Assembly (NCBI RefSeq): GCF_003313335.1
Contig: NZ_QMHP01000002.1
Location: 124,001-188,000 of the forward strand
Reading direction: 5' to 3'
DNA: 64,000 bases
Origin: Pedobacter zeaxanthinifaciens
GTDB lineage: Bacteria > Bacteroidota > Bacteroidia > Sphingobacteriales > Sphingobacteriaceae
The position numbers and the translations under genes were made by a program. Numbering within the stretch: the first letter of the stretch is position 1; each line of letters begins with the position of its first letter. Of the stretch, positions 56,401 through 64,000 are shown piece after piece. Under the pieces are notes generated by a model. That model was given only the letters and a program-made list of their open reading frames with translations, had not been told where the DNA came from and did no database searches.

Positions 56401-57818
56401 CTAACCAAAGTAAACAGTGGCTTTATAACTTACAAACAGGAACAGGCTTAACAAGCTACGGCACGCCAGCGGTATTTCAGCAAGGCAGTCCAACGGTAGC
56501 AGCCACTTATAGCTCATCTACTTCTTCGGCGCAAAGTGCAGGCTTTTTGCCATATCCGCCAGATGGCGTTGCAAAAGTATTGCTTGTAAATCATACCACA
56601 TTAACTTCCAACGGTAACTTTACGCTTAACGGTGGCTCGTTTAATATGTCGGCATCGGCTTTGTCAAGTGTAAATAAGTTTTCAGCATACGAGTTGGCCA
56701 ACGCTACTACGGTAGCAAGTCTATTTTTCAGGATTAACTTTAGTGCTACTGCCAACAATGGGAGTTTTATTTGTGCCATTGGAAATAAGGATGCCAGTAC
56801 ATCTAATTTGTTTTCCAATTCTAGCGGTGTTTTTAGAGCTACTCCGGAGCTATTTACCGCCCTGCAATGGGAGTTTACTAGCAGTGGGATCAATTTTAAT
56901 TTCAGAGAAAGCGCCAATACTAGCGGTGGTACCTACAAATTAATCAGCAATACTTTTTTTAGCAAAGGTGCCAGCTACGATGTGGAGGTTTACTGTAATA
57001 ACGGCAGCATAATGCAAACCTACACTAGGGCTGGTGCAACCTATAGCTTGTCGCCGGGGCAGTTTCATATTTGGGCCAGGCCGGCTAACCAGCTCGTAAA
57101 ATCGTCGTTATTGGCCTACAATTCCAGTACTTCATTTTCATCTTCTGGAGAACTGGCCTTGGGAACAATCATTAACAGCTTCTTGTTTCAAGGCATTAAC
57201 AGCACCTTACCAAATAACAATGCAGCAACAATTGGCCTCGCTAATATGGAAGTTAATTTTGCTTCGCTACAAGTTTTGCCGGTTCAAATGGTTTCTTTCA
57301 AAAGCAATGTGGAAACTAATGCGGTACGATTGCAATGGCAAACCCTTAAGGAAGTGAATACCAACCAATTCGAATTGGAAAGAAGTATTGATGGTAAAGA
57401 TTATCGGCTGTTGACGCAAATCAAAGCCGCAGGAATTTCGTCAAGTCCGTTAAACTATCAATATAAAGATGCATCGTTGCCAGCTAATACCAATGTCTTA
57501 TACTATAGGCTCCGTTTAAAAGACAGGGATGGTGCAACTAGCTACGATAACACTATTCCCGTTCAGGTTAGTTTTAGTGATGATATGATCGAGGTTTATC
57601 CTAATCCAGTTTCTTCAAAACTTATGTTGTCATATCCCGCTTCGGAAAATAGAAAAGTCTCGTTGCGCTTAGTGGATTTAAGTGGTAGGGTAATTCTTTC
57701 CCAAACCCAGTCGCTGTCTACAGGTCAGCAGCAATTTACATTGGATCTATCAGCCGTTAAAAGTGGCGTATACATCATAGAAATTAATCAGTACAGAAAA
57801 AAAATCATCAAATTATAA
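53490..57818 (+). CDS. Chondroitin sulfate ABC lyase-type PL8 enzyme with T9SS sorting domain
   Basis: A 1442-residue protein: signal peptide (ending VNGQQ, about 21), N-terminal beta-sandwich (25-175), helical catalytic domain (about 190-590) and C-terminal beta-domains. DGTGFHHKAQHISYQ holds His 433 and Tyr 440, with the His-x6-Tyr spacing of the chondroitin ABC lyase His501/Tyr508 pair; NRYGRYQSYG and GWDWNMMPGTT are further ABC-lyase marks. Residues about 980-1261 are an extra beta-rich module also found in the next gene, followed by a T9SS linker and type A sorting domain (YPNPVSSKL to KKIIKL). It is thus exported through the outer membrane to cut chondroitin or dermatan sulfate outside. 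E. coli-type ABC lyases lack the last 450 residues. Confidence 0.92.
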   Translation: MKQFLYLCIAFIFHAFIVNGQQRFVNFDASIPANWSVVAGTISSSNEHLKGGANALKWTPQSGSVITASSLAIPSSEIGSFSSSAAEFFIYSNSISADTLVFKFYDSGNFLRREGRMLLNYQGWRSYHRSYRYDYNNGSESSAFALNKMEIIYKPGTATNNVIFLDEFTIIGNSSVRTPGPHLALDVQHFALNSEYYKAYFAWINQPSAVTSASAAEQTAIANLKNGTYKRTPGTASAQEIADAKTFVTQCGITNNADGSFKGRGIASIYDLDTLLQISTHVQSLARAYGSNNDADALAKLQVFLPYLLEQGLAEGGEIVVPYNDYTSVRNFPIGFLEALPYIANADVKKAIVKMLKWSHEFNTIYNANPTPGMEMDFLHVKSNFLVELALLGDTDNEIARDLRCFSRYLEQFTYTGPGARDGIKPDGTGFHHKAQHISYQYAYGTWISRAFELKGTPFKISNIAYQNMKKAVKALFLETSKGAFYPNSASGRSPFPNSVPVNTTALDRLVQVGGDLQGAAIEPDLAAFYNSIFQTNRYAVTNVNLDGYYQLNYAQTGIMRKNNWVAVARGFTSKMFGAEIYTGANRYGRYQSYGALEIMYDGSLANTGYISAGNGWDWNMMPGTTTVRQSYDNLKPLLAGTASEFQANDFAGALADGSKGIFGMSFVQSAGNRYTTSALKFRKSVFTLDSLMVCLGSDIGSSNASDATITTLFQAVNATSNPSIYINANTATTGSYNQALNLSTSSAWLVNAQTTGYYIPAGNADINIFRGTQSTPVNTTDNTATTATANVSKAWFSHGTAPNAAKYSFVVVPATTPQKMAALTAKIENAELFQIVRQSDTAHAVKYLPASTTLFSVFMAKPDLNIGKVKGVSSSALFSVKEAGDTLKIKIVSPDLNAVDDPLSTWVSSVKQVTLSINGSWKIESNDNQASIINTSSTTNATFSLKDGLSQTLVLVKDVLTSEELAGVWTNQSKQWLYNLQTGTGLTSYGTPAVFQQGSPTVAATYSSSTSSAQSAGFLPYPPDGVAKVLLVNHTTLTSNGNFTLNGGSFNMSASALSSVNKFSAYELANATTVASLFFRINFSATANNGSFICAIGNKDASTSNLFSNSSGVFRATPELFTALQWEFTSSGINFNFRESANTSGGTYKLISNTFFSKGASYDVEVYCNNGSIMQTYTRAGATYSLSPGQFHIWARPANQLVKSSLLAYNSSTSFSSSGELALGTIINSFLFQGINSTLPNNNAATIGLANMEVNFASLQVLPVQMVSFKSNVETNAVRLQWQTLKEVNTNQFELERSIDGKDYRLLTQIKAAGISSSPLNYQYKDASLPANTNVLYYRLRLKDRDGATSYDNTIPVQVSFSDDMIEVYPNPVSSKLMLSYPASENRKVSLRLVDLSGRVILSQTQSLSTGQQQFTLDLSAVKSGVYIIEINQYRKKIIKL

Positions 57819-57837
57819 ACCCCTAAACATAAAAATT

Positions 57838-59244
57838 ATGAATAGAAAACTACTATTATTTGCGGCTAGCCTATTAATGAGTGCTGGTATAGCCAAAGCG
57901 CAATTTTCTCCTTACACAAGATTGTTGAACGTGGTTTTAGATACTACCGCTACTTACAAGTATACTTCAACGCAATCAGCAACTTCTTATTTAGAATCTA
58001 AGCCGGGCGTAAGCGCTACGCAATTTTTTCCTTATCCTGTAGGTTACACGGCGAGGGCTTTATTTGCAGCCACTGCAACCACTGATGGTGAATTTTCGCT
58101 AAACAACCGCACATTAACTATGAAAAATCCGAAGAATAGCTTAATTAAATCTTCGTTTTACAATATCCAAAATGCTAAAGCCATTGCAAAGTTTGCTTTC
58201 GATTTAGATTTAACCGCATACAGTGGTGCTGCCTCGTTTAACGTTTATTTTGGTAATGATGATGCACCTTCAAGATTAATAAGTGCAAGTTCTGGTTTTG
58301 CCAATGCTTCTACAGATATTTTCGGATCATTTAGAATTGTGACTAGCGGCGGTAATGTAATTACGCAATACCGCGATGCAGCAGGTACGGGTACGGTATC
58401 ACTTTCGGCAGCAAATTCATTAATTAAGGTTGGAGTTTCGCAACGTGTAGAGATTTTCGTAAATAGTTCTTCGAGCGCCACTACTTACAGTTACAACTCT
58501 GGCGTGGTGAACTTAGCTGGAAATACTTACCATGTTTATGTTGGTGGAGTGAAGTACGCAGTTGATTTTCCTAAAAACGGCAGCACTTATACACAGTCTG
58601 TAATTGATGGTTTATCTTTCGAGTTCAATAACAATGCTACACAAGAAACCATCAGCTTATCAAACATTTCAATCACTTACCCTGCGGATACAGATCCTAC
58701 CTTACCTGTTTCTTTCTTGTCGTTCACTGGCAAAAAATCGGCTAATGGCGTGGTATTGAATTGGGCAACTGCTGCAGAGCAAAATAATGATTATTTCGAG
58801 CTTAGTCGTTCTGCAGACGGCAATAACTTTGTAACAGTAGGTAGGGTTAACGGCAAAGGTAACACCAATGAGATAAGCAACTACACGCTAACTGATAGAA
58901 CTCCAGCTAGCGGAATCAACTATTACCAATTAAAGCAAGTGGATAAAGATGGAACATCTGCAATATACAAGGAGTTGGTTTCAGTTGATTTCGGTTTACC
59001 TAGTACTAATTTTAGCGCTTTTGCAGGTAAGGGAAAACTAAATTTAGCTGCATTTGCAACCGCTACAGATTTAGCTGAACTTAGCGTGTTTGATTTGAAA
59101 GGCACAAAAGTTTTAACAAGCAAATTGCAGTTAAAGGCAGGAGAAAATCAATTTTCGGTTGAGGCTGGTCAATTACCATCAGGGGTATTTATTGTAAACC
59201 TAAAAGGAAGCACTTTCAATAAAACCGTTAAAGTGGTAAAGTAA
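57838..59244 (+). CDS. Secreted T9SS protein matching the C-terminal module of the ABC lyase
   Basis: A 468-residue protein with signal peptide (ending AKAQ, 22), a beta-rich domain (about 35-290) and a T9SS type A sorting domain (LPVSFLSFTGKK linker from about 292; FDLKGTKVL to KTVKVVK). The beta-domain aligns with residues about 980-1261 of the lyase encoded 19 bases upstream: FFPYPVGYTARALF with FLPYPPDGVAKVLL, GEFSLNNRTLTM with GNFTLNGGSFNM, RVEIFVNSSSSATTYS with DVEVYCNNGSIMQTYT, and the same linker. No enzyme motif is visible. It is probably a surface or secreted glycan-binding partner of the lyase; this is inference. Confidence 0.85.
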   Translation: MNRKLLLFAASLLMSAGIAKAQFSPYTRLLNVVLDTTATYKYTSTQSATSYLESKPGVSATQFFPYPVGYTARALFAATATTDGEFSLNNRTLTMKNPKNSLIKSSFYNIQNAKAIAKFAFDLDLTAYSGAASFNVYFGNDDAPSRLISASSGFANASTDIFGSFRIVTSGGNVITQYRDAAGTGTVSLSAANSLIKVGVSQRVEIFVNSSSSATTYSYNSGVVNLAGNTYHVYVGGVKYAVDFPKNGSTYTQSVIDGLSFEFNNNATQETISLSNISITYPADTDPTLPVSFLSFTGKKSANGVVLNWATAAEQNNDYFELSRSADGNNFVTVGRVNGKGNTNEISNYTLTDRTPASGINYYQLKQVDKDGTSAIYKELVSVDFGLPSTNFSAFAGKGKLNLAAFATATDLAELSVFDLKGTKVLTSKLQLKAGENQFSVEAGQLPSGVFIVNLKGSTFNKTVKVVK

Positions 59245-59283
59245 GCTTTTATAATAAATTTGGTCCGATAAAAATTGAAAATT

Positions 59284-59339
59284 ACCCCTAATTTAAACGA
59301 TAATTACCCCTTGTTTGGGTAGCCAAAAGCCCAAATTTG
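59284..59339 (+). promoter_or_regulatory. Candidate HTCS-controlled promoter 3 (susCD unit)
   Basis: Two identical half-sites ATTACCCCT (core 59284-59289 and 59306-59311), 22 bp apart, then CAAATTTG (59332-59339) 21 bases after the second. The ATG is 70 bases further. This is the clearest of the three copies. Confidence 0.6.
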
Positions 59340-59408
59340 GATGAGCTGACTGTCTGTAATCATTTGATATAAATTCAGTGTAGCCCAAATATTAAATTAA
59401 AACAAACT

Positions 59409-62400
59409 ATGAGAAAAGTCTTCATTTTTCTTTTGACACTGTTAACGAGCTTTCAGGTGTTTGCACAAAGTACCGTAACAGGTACAGTGAAAGATGCCGA
59501 AACTGGGGAAACCTTGGTGGGTGTAAGTGTAATGCTAAAAGGTAAATCCTTGGGAGCGGTAACGGATGTTAATGGAAAGTTCACCATAAAGGTAGCCAAT
59601 AACAACGAGGTGCTGGTTTTTAAATACATCAGCTACACTTCCTTAGAAGTTCCGCTCAACGGAAAAACTAGCGTAGAAGTGAAACTGCGTTCGGAAAATA
59701 AATCATTGAATGAAATTGTAGTAATTGGCTACGGTGAAGTTCAACGTAAAGATTTGACGGGTGCTGTAGGCTCCGTAAAAGTAGAAGACTTACAAAAAGC
59801 TCCAGTTGCTTCTGCTATTGAAGCTCTTGGTGGTAGGGTAGCTGGTGTTCAAGTTTCTTCGGAAAGTGGAAAGCCTGGCGCAGGTGTAAATATTGTGGTT
59901 AGGGGTGCCAACTCACTTACGCAAGATAACTCTCCGCTGTACGTAATTGATGGTTTCCCAATGGAAGATGCCAATGCCAGTATTTTAAATCCTTCGGAAA
60001 TTGAATCTATTGAAATATTAAAGGATGCTTCGGCAACGGCCATTTATGGTGCCAGGGGTGCAAATGGTGTAATTATGATTACGACCAAACGTGGTAAGGA
60101 AGGAGCACCAACCATTAACTACAATGCCTATGCTGGAGCACAGCAAATTATCAATAAAATCCCCTTGATGGGGCCTTATGAGTATGTTAAGTTGCAAGCG
60201 GAAAGAGATCCTGCTGGTATTTTACTGAACTATTTGAAAGATGGCAGAACGTTAGAATATTACCGCAATATTGAAAGCATCGATTGGCAAGACGAGCTAT
60301 TCCAAACTGCTCCAATGCAAAATCACTCCATCTCTGTAATGGGCGGTAGCAAATCAACCAAATACTCCGTTTCTGGGAACCTATTTGACCAGGATGGGAT
60401 TTTGATCAACTCTGGCTTTAGTCGCAAGCAAGGTAAATTCACATTAGATCAAACCTTTAGCGATAAATTTAAAGTTGGAACATCTTTGATTTACACCGGT
60501 GCTAAAACTTACGGCGCCAATCCGGCAACTCCTGATCAGGCCTTTTCGGCAATGAACTATTTGATGTACAGCGTTTGGGGTTACAGGCCAGTATCTTTTA
60601 GTGGTGCCGAATTGGAAGATTCTTTGGTTGATCCAGATTTAAGCGCTGATGACGCAAGGAATGATTACCGTATCAACCCTATTTTATCTGCTAAAAACGA
60701 ATTGCGCCAAACCTTCGAAAACAGGTTGGTGGCTAATGGATTTGCTGAATATGCATTTACCAAAAGTTTGAAATTAAGAGTGTCGGGCGGTATCAATAAT
60801 GCAGATTACAAGCAGGAAACTTTTAACAATTCGTTCACCCGTTACGGTTATGCGGGTAGTACTGATAAGGTGAATGGCTCTATCATGTACACCAATAGCA
60901 ATACCTGGCAAAATGAAAACTTGCTTACCTATACCAAAAAATTCGGTCAGCATAACTTTAACGCCGTAGGCGGATTAATTTTTCAAGAAAATAATTACGA
61001 AAGATATGGCCTGCGTGCTACGCAATTGCCTAATGAAATTTTAGGTTTGGCAGGCTTAAGTCAAGGTATTGCCCAACCAGTAACTGCAATTAAAAGCGAG
61101 TGGTCGTTAATGTCTTATCTAGGTCGTATCAATTACAACTACAAGTATAAATATTACATCACAGCATCATTCCGTGCTGATGGCTCCTCAAAATTTAGAG
61201 ATGGTAATAAATGGGGTTACTTCCCATCTACAGCGTTATCTTGGCGTATCATCAACGAAAACTTCATGAAGAAATACAAGTTTATTTCTGATGCCAAATT
61301 AAGAGCTGGTTATGGGGTAACAGGGAACAATCGTGTAACCGATTACGCCACCTACGCACAAATGAATTTCGATAATACAAGTGGTACTTACAATGGTTAC
61401 TACTCGTTCAATAACAGTTTGGCACAAGGTGTTTTTTTAAGTTCGTTAGCTAATGAGGATTTAAAATGGGAAACTACAGCACAAACTAATATTGGTTTAG
61501 ATTTAGGTTTTTTCAAGCAACGCATAACCATTACTGCCGATTATTATAAAAAGAAAACCACCAATTTGTTGTTGAATGCGCAATTGCCTTATTCTTCCGG
61601 CTACGCTTCTGCATTTAAAAATATAGGAAAAACTTCTAACGAAGGTTTAGAATTAAGCTTCACTACTGAAAATATCAAAACTGATAAATTTGGATGGACA
61701 AGCTCGTTCAACATTGCTTTTAACCGCAACAAAGTGTTGGAACTTACTCAAAACCAAGAGAGTTTGGTTAGCACCGTAGGTTGGGATCAAAATTATCGTG
61801 ATTTGCCTGCATATATTGCTAAGGTGGGTCAGCCGCTCGGACAAATTTATGGCTTCATTTGGGATGGCGTTTATCAGTATCAAGATTTCGATTTATTGCC
61901 AAGTGGCGCTTATCAGCTTAAAAGCACCGTTGCTACTAATGGAAATGCTAGAAGTTTAATCCAGCCGGGAGATATTAAATACAGGGATATTAACGGAGAT
62001 GGGGTAGTGAACGATTTGGATCGTACAGTAATCGGTAGGGGGTATCCAATTCATCAAGGCGGTTTCAGCAATAACTTCCGCTACAAAAACTTCGATTTGA
62101 ATATCTTTTTCCAATGGAGTTATGGTAACGATGTATTGAACGCCAATCGCTTATTGTTTGAAGCAGGCAACAAACCTTATTTGAACCAGTATGCTACTTA
62201 CGAGAATAGATGGACACCATCTAACACCAATACCACCATATTCAGGGTGAACGGACAAGGGCCAAATGCTTATTCAAGTAGAGTAGTGGAAGATGCTTCG
62301 TATTTAAGGCTAAAAACTGTTGATTTAGGCTATAAACTTCCAGATGCTTTGGTCAAACGCATCAAAATGAAATCTGCGAGAGTATATGTGTCAGCACAAA

Positions 62401-62537
62401 ACTTATTTACCATTACCAACTATACGGGTTACGACCCAGAGGTGGCCGTTTATTATTCATCGCTAACACCAGGGTTCGATTATTCATCGTATCCTCGTCC
62501 AAAAACGTTTGTGTTTGGCTTAAATGTTTCACTATAA
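59409..62537 (+). CDS. susC: SusC/RagA-like TonB-dependent outer-membrane transporter
   Basis: A 1042-residue importer: signal peptide (ending FQVFAQ, 20), a carboxypeptidase-D-like regulatory domain (STVTGTVKDAETGETLVGVSV, 20-100), the plug (EIVVIGYGEVQRKDLTGAVGSV, about 105-230, with ATAIYGARGANGVIMITTKRG) and a large beta barrel to the end (FVFGLNVSL). With SusD it takes oligosaccharides across the outer membrane, powered by TonB. The surrounding lyases predict glycosaminoglycan oligosaccharides as cargo. susD follows after 10 bases. Confidence 0.96.
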   Translation: MRKVFIFLLTLLTSFQVFAQSTVTGTVKDAETGETLVGVSVMLKGKSLGAVTDVNGKFTIKVANNNEVLVFKYISYTSLEVPLNGKTSVEVKLRSENKSLNEIVVIGYGEVQRKDLTGAVGSVKVEDLQKAPVASAIEALGGRVAGVQVSSESGKPGAGVNIVVRGANSLTQDNSPLYVIDGFPMEDANASILNPSEIESIEILKDASATAIYGARGANGVIMITTKRGKEGAPTINYNAYAGAQQIINKIPLMGPYEYVKLQAERDPAGILLNYLKDGRTLEYYRNIESIDWQDELFQTAPMQNHSISVMGGSKSTKYSVSGNLFDQDGILINSGFSRKQGKFTLDQTFSDKFKVGTSLIYTGAKTYGANPATPDQAFSAMNYLMYSVWGYRPVSFSGAELEDSLVDPDLSADDARNDYRINPILSAKNELRQTFENRLVANGFAEYAFTKSLKLRVSGGINNADYKQETFNNSFTRYGYAGSTDKVNGSIMYTNSNTWQNENLLTYTKKFGQHNFNAVGGLIFQENNYERYGLRATQLPNEILGLAGLSQGIAQPVTAIKSEWSLMSYLGRINYNYKYKYYITASFRADGSSKFRDGNKWGYFPSTALSWRIINENFMKKYKFISDAKLRAGYGVTGNNRVTDYATYAQMNFDNTSGTYNGYYSFNNSLAQGVFLSSLANEDLKWETTAQTNIGLDLGFFKQRITITADYYKKKTTNLLLNAQLPYSSGYASAFKNIGKTSNEGLELSFTTENIKTDKFGWTSSFNIAFNRNKVLELTQNQESLVSTVGWDQNYRDLPAYIAKVGQPLGQIYGFIWDGVYQYQDFDLLPSGAYQLKSTVATNGNARSLIQPGDIKYRDINGDGVVNDLDRTVIGRGYPIHQGGFSNNFRYKNFDLNIFFQWSYGNDVLNANRLLFEAGNKPYLNQYATYENRWTPSNTNTTIFRVNGQGPNAYSSRVVEDASYLRLKTVDLGYKLPDALVKRIKMKSARVYVSAQNLFTITNYTGYDPEVAVYYSSLTPGFDYSSYPRPKTFVFGLNVSL

Positions 62538-62547
62538 GTAGGCAATC

Positions 62548-64000
62548 ATGAGAAATTATATGAAAAATAATACATCGAGATATCAGTTATTGCTGCTAGT
62601 TAGCGTATTAACGTTGGGTTTTACCAGCTGTAAAAAGTTTTTAGAAAAAGACCCGACATTTATCGTAAAAGAAAATTATTACAACAACGAAACTGATGTA
62701 AACATAGGCTTAGCAGGTGTTTATGATGTTTTGGGAAAAGAGGAAATTTATGGAGGTAACTATCAGTTGGTACTTACCGTAGCAGATGATGGCTTTTATT
62801 CCAGAAGTTCTTACACGGCTGGTCCGGCTGTTTACAACTTTGATGCTGCCGATGCTAGTGTAGCCAGTGTTTGGAAATATTTGTACGAAGGTATTGAACG
62901 TGCCAACGTTTTCTTAAGCCGCATTGACGGGGTGAACATGTCGCAAGCTTCAAAAGATGCGGCCAAAGGCGAAGTTAAATTTTTAAGAGCCTACTACTAT
63001 TTCATGTTGGTTAGCAACTGGGGCGATGTACCTTTAAAAACTACGCCAACATCGTCAGTTAACGATGTCAATATCAAAAGAACACCACAGCGTGAGGTTT
63101 ACGATTTCATCACTAAAGAAATGGAAGCAGCTGAAGGCATGGTAAAAACGGCAACGGCAATAGGTTATGGCGGTAAAATTTCAAAATCTACCGTTAGGGG
63201 AATATTAGCCAGGGTTTATTTGAAAATGGCAGGCGCACCCTTGAAAGACCAAAGCAAATACGCGGAAGCTTTAAAATGGGCCCGTAAAATTGTGTATCCA
63301 GATGCTGGTCCAAAAGAACATCGATTACTGCCAAGTTATCAGCAAATTTTTACCAATTACGCTGGTGATAAATATGATATTGGCGAATCTATTTGGGAAG
63401 TGGAATTGTACGGAAACCGTGGTGGCGATTTTGAAGCCGGACGTATTGGCAACACTTTAGGGCTGCAATGTAATGATGAAGCACATGGTTACAGCTACGG
63501 TTTTGTTAACGCTACCAAAAAATTGTATGATAGCTACGAAGCACAAGATGTAAGACGAAATTGGGCTATTGCACCTTACGCCTACGTTTACGCTACGGTA
63601 AACAATGCTGTAACTGTTACAGATTCTACTGCTTGGACATCCAGCCAAATTTACAATAGAAATTGTGGCAAGTTCCGTAGGGCTTATGAAAAGCTGAAAC
63701 CTAAAAACAAAAACTACACGCCTCAAAATTTCCCTCTGTTGCGTTATGCAGATGTGTTATTGATGCTTGCGGAAGCTGAAAACGAAGTAAATGGCCCAAC
63801 GGCAATTGCTAAACAGGCTTTACAGGAGGTAAGATCAAGAGCTAACGCTACCGACATAAGCGCTACATTAAATACAGCTGATGATATGCGTGCTGCTATC
63901 CGTAAAGAGCGCTTTTTAGAGCTTTCTTTCGAAGGTTTGCGACGCTTTGATTTAATCAGATGGGATATTTTCGTGTCGGAAATGAACCAATTGGCTATGG
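62548..64000 (+). CDS. susD: SusD/RagB-like glycan-binding lipoprotein (cut by window end)
   Basis: About 484 codons are visible and the frame is open at the right edge. The leader ends in LTLGFTSCKKFLEKDP, a lipobox, so the protein sits on the outer-membrane surface as the lid of SusC. SusD marks: FLRAYYYFMLVSNWGDVPL near 145, and toward the end LLRYADVLLMLAEAENEVN and RKERFLELSFEGLRRFDLIRW, which shows that only a short tail is missing. It is translated 10 bases after susC. Confidence 0.95.
   Translation, partial: MRNYMKNNTSRYQLLLLVSVLTLGFTSCKKFLEKDPTFIVKENYYNNETDVNIGLAGVYDVLGKEEIYGGNYQLVLTVADDGFYSRSSYTAGPAVYNFDAADASVASVWKYLYEGIERANVFLSRIDGVNMSQASKDAAKGEVKFLRAYYYFMLVSNWGDVPLKTTPTSSVNDVNIKRTPQREVYDFITKEMEAAEGMVKTATAIGYGGKISKSTVRGILARVYLKMAGAPLKDQSKYAEALKWARKIVYPDAGPKEHRLLPSYQQIFTNYAGDKYDIGESIWEVELYGNRGGDFEAGRIGNTLGLQCNDEAHGYSYGFVNATKKLYDSYEAQDVRRNWAIAPYAYVYATVNNAVTVTDSTAWTSSQIYNRNCGKFRRAYEKLKPKNKNYTPQNFPLLRYADVLLMLAEAENEVNGPTAIAKQALQEVRSRANATDISATLNTADDMRAAIRKERFLELSFEGLRRFDLIRWDIFVSEMNQLAM

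Overview
The window comes from a low-to-mid GC member of the Bacteroidota, most likely a Sphingobacteriaceae (Pedobacter-like) soil or water bacterium. The clues are a SusC/SusD pair, a hybrid two-component regulator (HTCS), type IX secretion C-terminal domains, perfect TAnnTTTG -7 promoter elements before several genes and both tRNAs, a KdpD split into two genes, a Rho factor with a long Asn/Lys/Glu-rich insert, and families typical of the phylum (DUF2851, DUF4254, DUF6428). The genus is inference; no rRNA is present.

1-33 kb is mainly housekeeping. It starts inside a glgC-like gene, then has a lipoprotein, a GH15 hydrolase convergent with a trehalose-6-phosphate synthase/phosphatase fusion, a CDP-alcohol transferase, a signal-less BtuF-like protein and tRNA-Leu(UAG). 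Next come tig-clpP-clpX, an AMP nucleosidase, a minus-strand block (SixA, GT9, DUF4254, PolX, SppA), folK-Hpt, pssA, rho, pyrF-EamA, DUF2851, YceI, PspC, an ankyrin protein, ftsK-lolA-MBL hydrolase, a GNAT enzyme and tRNA-Leu(GAG). The PolX has lost its polymerase catalytic aspartates but keeps the PHP nuclease motifs. Several intergenic gaps carry dispersed or tandem repeats with inverted-repeat structure.

33-34.6 kb is a small arsenic cluster: ArsR, DUF6428 and an arsenate reductase-like phosphatase, with two near-identical 16-bp operator-like sites and no efflux pump. 34.6-45 kb is a complete minus-strand potassium-uptake locus: an NtrC-type sigma-54 response regulator, an uncharacterised 27-residue membrane peptide, kdpF, kdpA, kdpB, kdpC, an outer-membrane porin, a KdpD sensor stub without kinase domain, and a separate histidine kinase. 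A good sigma-54-like promoter lies directly before the first small ORF, so the NtrC-type regulator probably takes the place of KdpE.

45.2-64 kb is a polysaccharide utilisation locus for a sulfated glycosaminoglycan (chondroitin/dermatan or a relative): HTCS regulator, sulfatase, a chondroitin AC-type PL8 lyase, a 1442-residue chondroitin ABC-type PL8 lyase with a T9SS tail, a secreted protein that matches the extra C-terminal module of that lyase, SusC, and a SusD cut by the window edge. Three PUL transcription units share a promoter layout: two ACCCCT-like half-sites about 22 bp apart, followed 20-21 bp later by an AAATTTG-like -7 element. This is a candidate HTCS operator. Together with the free-standing module protein it is the most interesting new signal in the window.
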